Below, in pieces: positions 5,458-8,062 of a DNA stretch of 8,062 bases. The notes under the pieces were generated by a model. That model had not been told where the DNA came from. It saw only the letters and a program-made list of their open reading frames with translations, and ran no database searches. This DNA comes from Nitrospiria bacterium (GTDB lineage: Bacteria > Nitrospirota > Nitrospiria > Nitrospirales > UBA8639). Position numbers and translations under genes: made by a program. Positions within the stretch are counted from its first letter, which is position 1, and every line of letters starts with the position of its first letter. The DNA lies in the NCBI GenBank assembly GCA_030430725.1, contig JAUIKP010000134.1, positions 1 through 8,062 on the forward strand. Direction: 5' to 3'.

Positions 5458-6066
5458 ATGAAATATTGTTACGCACATGTCATTGTACGAGCTTTGCTTC
5501 TAGTGAGTATTATCGTGGGGCTTGGGTGTTTCAAGCCTGATGTTATTGTGCCTGCTGGTCATCCGGTGGAAGGTTTTGTGCTGGGACCAGAAGATGTCAT
5601 TGAAGTGGTCGTCTGGAAAACCCCGGAATTATCGAGGAAAGTCGTAATTCGGCCGGACGGAAAGATCTCGATGGCTTTAATTGGGGATGTGGTAGCGAGC
5701 GGATTAACCGCTGATCAATTAGCACAAAAAATTATGGAAAAATACAAGGCGTTTAAAGAAAACCCTTCGGTGTCCGTTAATGTGATTGAGGTTAATAGCT
5801 ACTATGTGTTTATTGTTGGAGAAGTAGAAAAGCCGGGTAAGTTGCCATTGAAATCTTATACGACGGTTCTTCAGGCAATGTCATTGGCCGGGGGATTTAG
5901 CCAATTTGCCTCCAGAGATAATATCCTTGTAATCCGAAATGTTGAAGATGAAGAGGGGCAGCTCAAAGAAATACGTATCCCTCTTCGATATTCCGACCTT
6001 ATTTCGGAAGATGGAGGGAGATATAACCTCACACTCAAGTCCGGTGATACCGTCATAGTCCCGTAA
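5458..6066 (+). CDS. short outer-membrane polysaccharide export (OPX, Wza-like) lipoprotein 2
   Basis: Second OPX-family protein, 202 aa, same proposed role: conducting exopolysaccharide across the periplasm toward the outer membrane. The start ATG follows GGAGGT at 5450-5455, a strong though closely spaced ribosome binding site. Residues 1-23 are a lipoprotein signal (one Arg, then ALLLVSIIVGLG) with Cys24 as the likely lipidated residue. The lipobox GLGC is imperfect at the -3 position. The PES domain is at about 39-115 (GPEDVIEVVVWKTPELSRKV, IRPDGKISMALIGDV). One SLBB domain spans about 118-200 with the canonical loop VGEVEKPGKLPLKSYTTV and LAGGFSQFASRDNI, ending KSGDTVIVP. It is clearly paralogous to the preceding gene but retains the normal SLBB loop. 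It lacks Wza's extra SLBB repeat and C-terminal helix. It lies 138 bp after OPX 1 and 88 bp before the co-polymerase gene, in the same direction. Confidence 0.9.
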   Translation: MKYCYAHVIVRALLLVSIIVGLGCFKPDVIVPAGHPVEGFVLGPEDVIEVVVWKTPELSRKVVIRPDGKISMALIGDVVASGLTADQLAQKIMEKYKAFKENPSVSVNVIEVNSYYVFIVGEVEKPGKLPLKSYTTVLQAMSLAGGFSQFASRDNILVIRNVEDEEGQLKEIRIPLRYSDLISEDGGRYNLTLKSGDTVIVP

Positions 6067-6091
6067 ATCAGGAAGCTGTCCAACAACCGGA

Positions 6092-6107
6092 GGGGCTAAG
6101 TAGCCCT
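6092..6107 (+). other. small hairpin before the co-polymerase gene
   Basis: GGGGCT (6092-6097) pairs with AGCCCT (6102-6107) around a 4-nt loop (one G-U pair). AAAATTT follows, not a U run, so it is unlikely to be a full terminator. Function unknown. Confidence 0.3.
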
Positions 6108-6154
6108 AAAATTTCCACAAAAAATGATTAAAGTAAAGGAAAGTCATAGGCCCC

Positions 6155-8062
6155 ATGGCTGTTAGTTCCCAAGCGCACACCACCACAGATCCCGTACTTA
6201 TGAGCCAAAAATATCTCAAGGATTTTTTGGATTTGGCGGTGCGGCGAAAGTGGCTGATTCTCAGTTTTGTGTTATTGGGAACTACCATTGGCGGGGTTTT
6301 AGCCTGGCTGCAAGTGGATATGTACCGATCAGAGACGGTAATTCTCATCGAACAACAAAAAATTCCTGAGAAATATGTTCCGTCAGTTGTCGGAGGCAGT
6401 ACAGCCGAACGAGTGTCCACTATGACACAGCTTGTCCTAAGTCGGACCAATCTCGAAAAGATCATCGACGAGTTTCATCTATATCCTAAGGCTATTAAAG
6501 ATAAAGGTTATGAGGAGGTGGTTGCAGGGCTACGGAAAAACATTAAGATTCAAACCAGGGGTGGAGGGGAAATTGAAGCCTTTACAATATCCTTTTCGCA
6601 CTCTGATCCGTTGATGGCTATGAGGGTCACGGCCAAGTTGTCTTCCCAATATATGGATGAAAACATCAAGATTCGAGAACAATTTATTGAAGGGGCTATG
6701 GAGTTTTTAGATCAAGAACTTGTGTTGGCGAAAGAAGCTTTAGATCAAAAAGAAAAAGCATTGTCGGAATATAAGCTGAGAAATTTAGGAGAATTGCCCG
6801 GGCAATTGGATGTTAACCTGAGGACGCTTGACCGATTGCAACTTGAAAAAATCCAGGTTCAGGAATCCATTAATTCCACCAATTCTCGCTTGGATTTATT
6901 GCAAAAATCCATTCATGATTATGAGGCAATGGGAGGGGGCTTTATGGAGTTTGAAAGTTCCTCATGGAATGCCCCATCGAATCTTGAGGACGTGTCATTC
7001 CTGGATCCATTGGAGAAGCGTATTAAAGAGTTAAAAAAGGAATTGACTAAGTTGTCAGGAGAATATACTGCGGAATATCCAGATGTGATTTCTCTTAAAA
7101 ACCAAATTAAAAATTTAGAAAAAGAGTTAAAACAAAAGTCGCCGGAATCCACTCCGCCCAAATCCCCTATCCTAAAAAATGATTCCCTAGTTGCTGAAAA
7201 GGATGAATCGGTTTTTGATCCGTATTTAAACCAATTAAAAAGCTCGTATGAAGAATTAAAGTCTCAATCAATCACTCTTGGTACCCGTTTGAAAAAAATT
7301 TCTGAGGATATGAAAATTTATGAGAGTCGGATCGAAGCAACTCCACATCATGAACAAGAATTGCTCGCGCTAGAACGAGATTACGACAATATGCAAAAGC
7401 ATTATCAACGCCTGCATGAAAATAGGATTAATGCAAAAATTTCTGAAAATCTCGACAAACGCCAAAAGGGAGAACGATTTCGCATCTTGGATCCTGCCCA
7501 TTTGCCCACCAAGCCTGAGGGGTTCCCACGAGAAATTATTGCAGTTGGTGGATTTTGTATAGGTGCAGGATTGGGTTTTGGGCTGGCTTTTCTTCTCGAT
7601 TTGTTATCCCCAACATTTCGACGCTCGGAAGATGCGGAGGTGTCTTTAGGTCTAACTATGTTGGCCACCATTCCAAGTTTTAATATGGCCTACGGGAAAT
7701 CAATGAAAATGGTCGCAACCGAGATGGAAGTTCAGAAAGGTACCAATGGAAAGCATCTTGCATTTTCTCAGTCCGTTGATTCTTTGCTGAAAAGCGACGG
7801 TACTAATGATGTTGAGCAGAAGTTGACGGGTCGATTTTCGGGAACTCATCCAGAGGCGTTTTCACCTCAGTTGAATTTAGTCACGAAATGGAGACCTCAA
7901 TCTTTTGTGGCCGAGCAATACCGGGTCGCAGCGACCCGGCTTGGACTTTTGGAGACCAGCGTTTCCCACCGGGTTGTGTTGATTACGAGCGCCATGCAGG
8001 GAGAGGGAAAAACTTCCACATCTGCAAATCTTGCCTACACCCTGGCTCGTGATTTAGATGAG
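6155..8062 (+). CDS. polysaccharide co-polymerase with fused BY-kinase (Wzc/GumC type), 3' end beyond window
   Basis: Inner-membrane protein that controls chain length and export of exopolysaccharide; its cytoplasmic tyrosine autokinase domain regulates assembly. 636 codons are visible and the frame is open at the end. The start ATG at 6155 follows an in-frame TAA at 6134-6136 and has only a weak AGG upstream. Domains: Wzz-type N-terminal segment with TM1 at about residues 33-54 (WLILSFVLLGTTIGGVLAWL); a long periplasmic coiled-coil region at about 185-440, rich in Lys and Glu (for example LAKEALDQKEKALSEY); a GNVR-like segment at about 394-455 (EQELLALERDYDNMQKHYQR); the proline-rich DPAHLPTKPEGFP before TM2 (about 461-484); then the cytoplasmic part with AEQYRVAATRL and a Walker A motif at 612-620 (SAMQGEGKT). 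The remaining kinase motifs and the Tyr tail lie outside the window. The linker between TM2 and the kinase is longer than in E. coli Wzc. Downstream of the two OPX genes, with which it should work. Confidence 0.92.
   Translation, partial: MAVSSQAHTTTDPVLMSQKYLKDFLDLAVRRKWLILSFVLLGTTIGGVLAWLQVDMYRSETVILIEQQKIPEKYVPSVVGGSTAERVSTMTQLVLSRTNLEKIIDEFHLYPKAIKDKGYEEVVAGLRKNIKIQTRGGGEIEAFTISFSHSDPLMAMRVTAKLSSQYMDENIKIREQFIEGAMEFLDQELVLAKEALDQKEKALSEYKLRNLGELPGQLDVNLRTLDRLQLEKIQVQESINSTNSRLDLLQKSIHDYEAMGGGFMEFESSSWNAPSNLEDVSFLDPLEKRIKELKKELTKLSGEYTAEYPDVISLKNQIKNLEKELKQKSPESTPPKSPILKNDSLVAEKDESVFDPYLNQLKSSYEELKSQSITLGTRLKKISEDMKIYESRIEATPHHEQELLALERDYDNMQKHYQRLHENRINAKISENLDKRQKGERFRILDPAHLPTKPEGFPREIIAVGGFCIGAGLGFGLAFLLDLLSPTFRRSEDAEVSLGLTMLATIPSFNMAYGKSMKMVATEMEVQKGTNGKHLAFSQSVDSLLKSDGTNDVEQKLTGRFSGTHPEAFSPQLNLVTKWRPQSFVAEQYRVAATRLGLLETSVSHRVVLITSAMQGEGKTSTSANLAYTLARDLDE

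Noticed and set aside
6092..6107. Rho-independent terminator before the co-polymerase gene
   Set aside because: The stem is only 6 bp with one G-U pair and no U run follows, so the operon probably continues.
6106..6465. Minus-strand ORFs opposite the export genes (also 4879-5118, 5871-6086, 6919-7161, 7405-7671)
   Set aside because: All lie opposite strongly conserved coding frames and show no domain or signal of their own.
1..8062. CRISPR array or other regularly spaced repeats
   Set aside because: No repeat-spacer pattern was seen on either strand.

Overview
The window is chromosomal DNA from a Gram-negative bacterium. It encodes a Sec signal peptide, a lipoprotein and a polysaccharide-export apparatus that spans the inner and outer membranes. 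I cannot fix the genus. The integrase and Wzc-like kinase sequences resemble those I know from Nitrospirota and related phyla, but that is a weak inference. The left part looks GC-richer and contains only decayed mobile DNA and one tRNA. The right part looks AT-richer and contains intact genes.

Left half (1-4181), a mobile-element graveyard. IS-A (1 to about 1058) is an IS3-family, IS407-group-like element. Its OrfA and OrfB are fused by an internal deletion, frameshifted twice, and carry a changed catalytic residue. It interrupts a tyrosine recombinase whose C-terminal part survives at 1060-1350. Next comes an intact tRNA-Arg(CCU) gene (1351-1427). On its other side lies the C-terminal part of a second, different tyrosine recombinase, on the minus strand (1470 to about 1634). 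This one is cut by IS-B (about 1636-2910), a heavily degraded IS3-family element. IS-C (2903-4181) is a related element in the same orientation, less decayed, with recognisable terminal inverted repeats and an intact orfA. The tRNA thus sits between two convergent integrase remnants, each truncated by an IS. This is what a reused tRNA integration hotspot could leave behind.

Middle (4182-4605). About 420 bp without a supportable gene. It holds a candidate sigma70-type promoter just before the right-hand gene set.

Right half (4606-8062), the start of an exopolysaccharide export operon on the plus strand. Two adjacent paralogous short outer-membrane polysaccharide export (OPX, Wza-like) proteins are followed by a Wzc/GumC-type polysaccharide co-polymerase fused to a tyrosine autokinase, which runs off the window end. 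In the usual scheme, the co-polymerase/kinase controls polymer length and assembly at the inner membrane, and OPX proteins connect it across the periplasm to an outer-membrane exit. The first OPX gene carries a run of nine G inside its coding sequence, in a glycine-rich insertion that replaces the conserved SLBB loop. This is a possible slippage site. I see no clearly new system. The G tract, the OPX pair and the tRNA/integrase arrangement are the points most worth checking.
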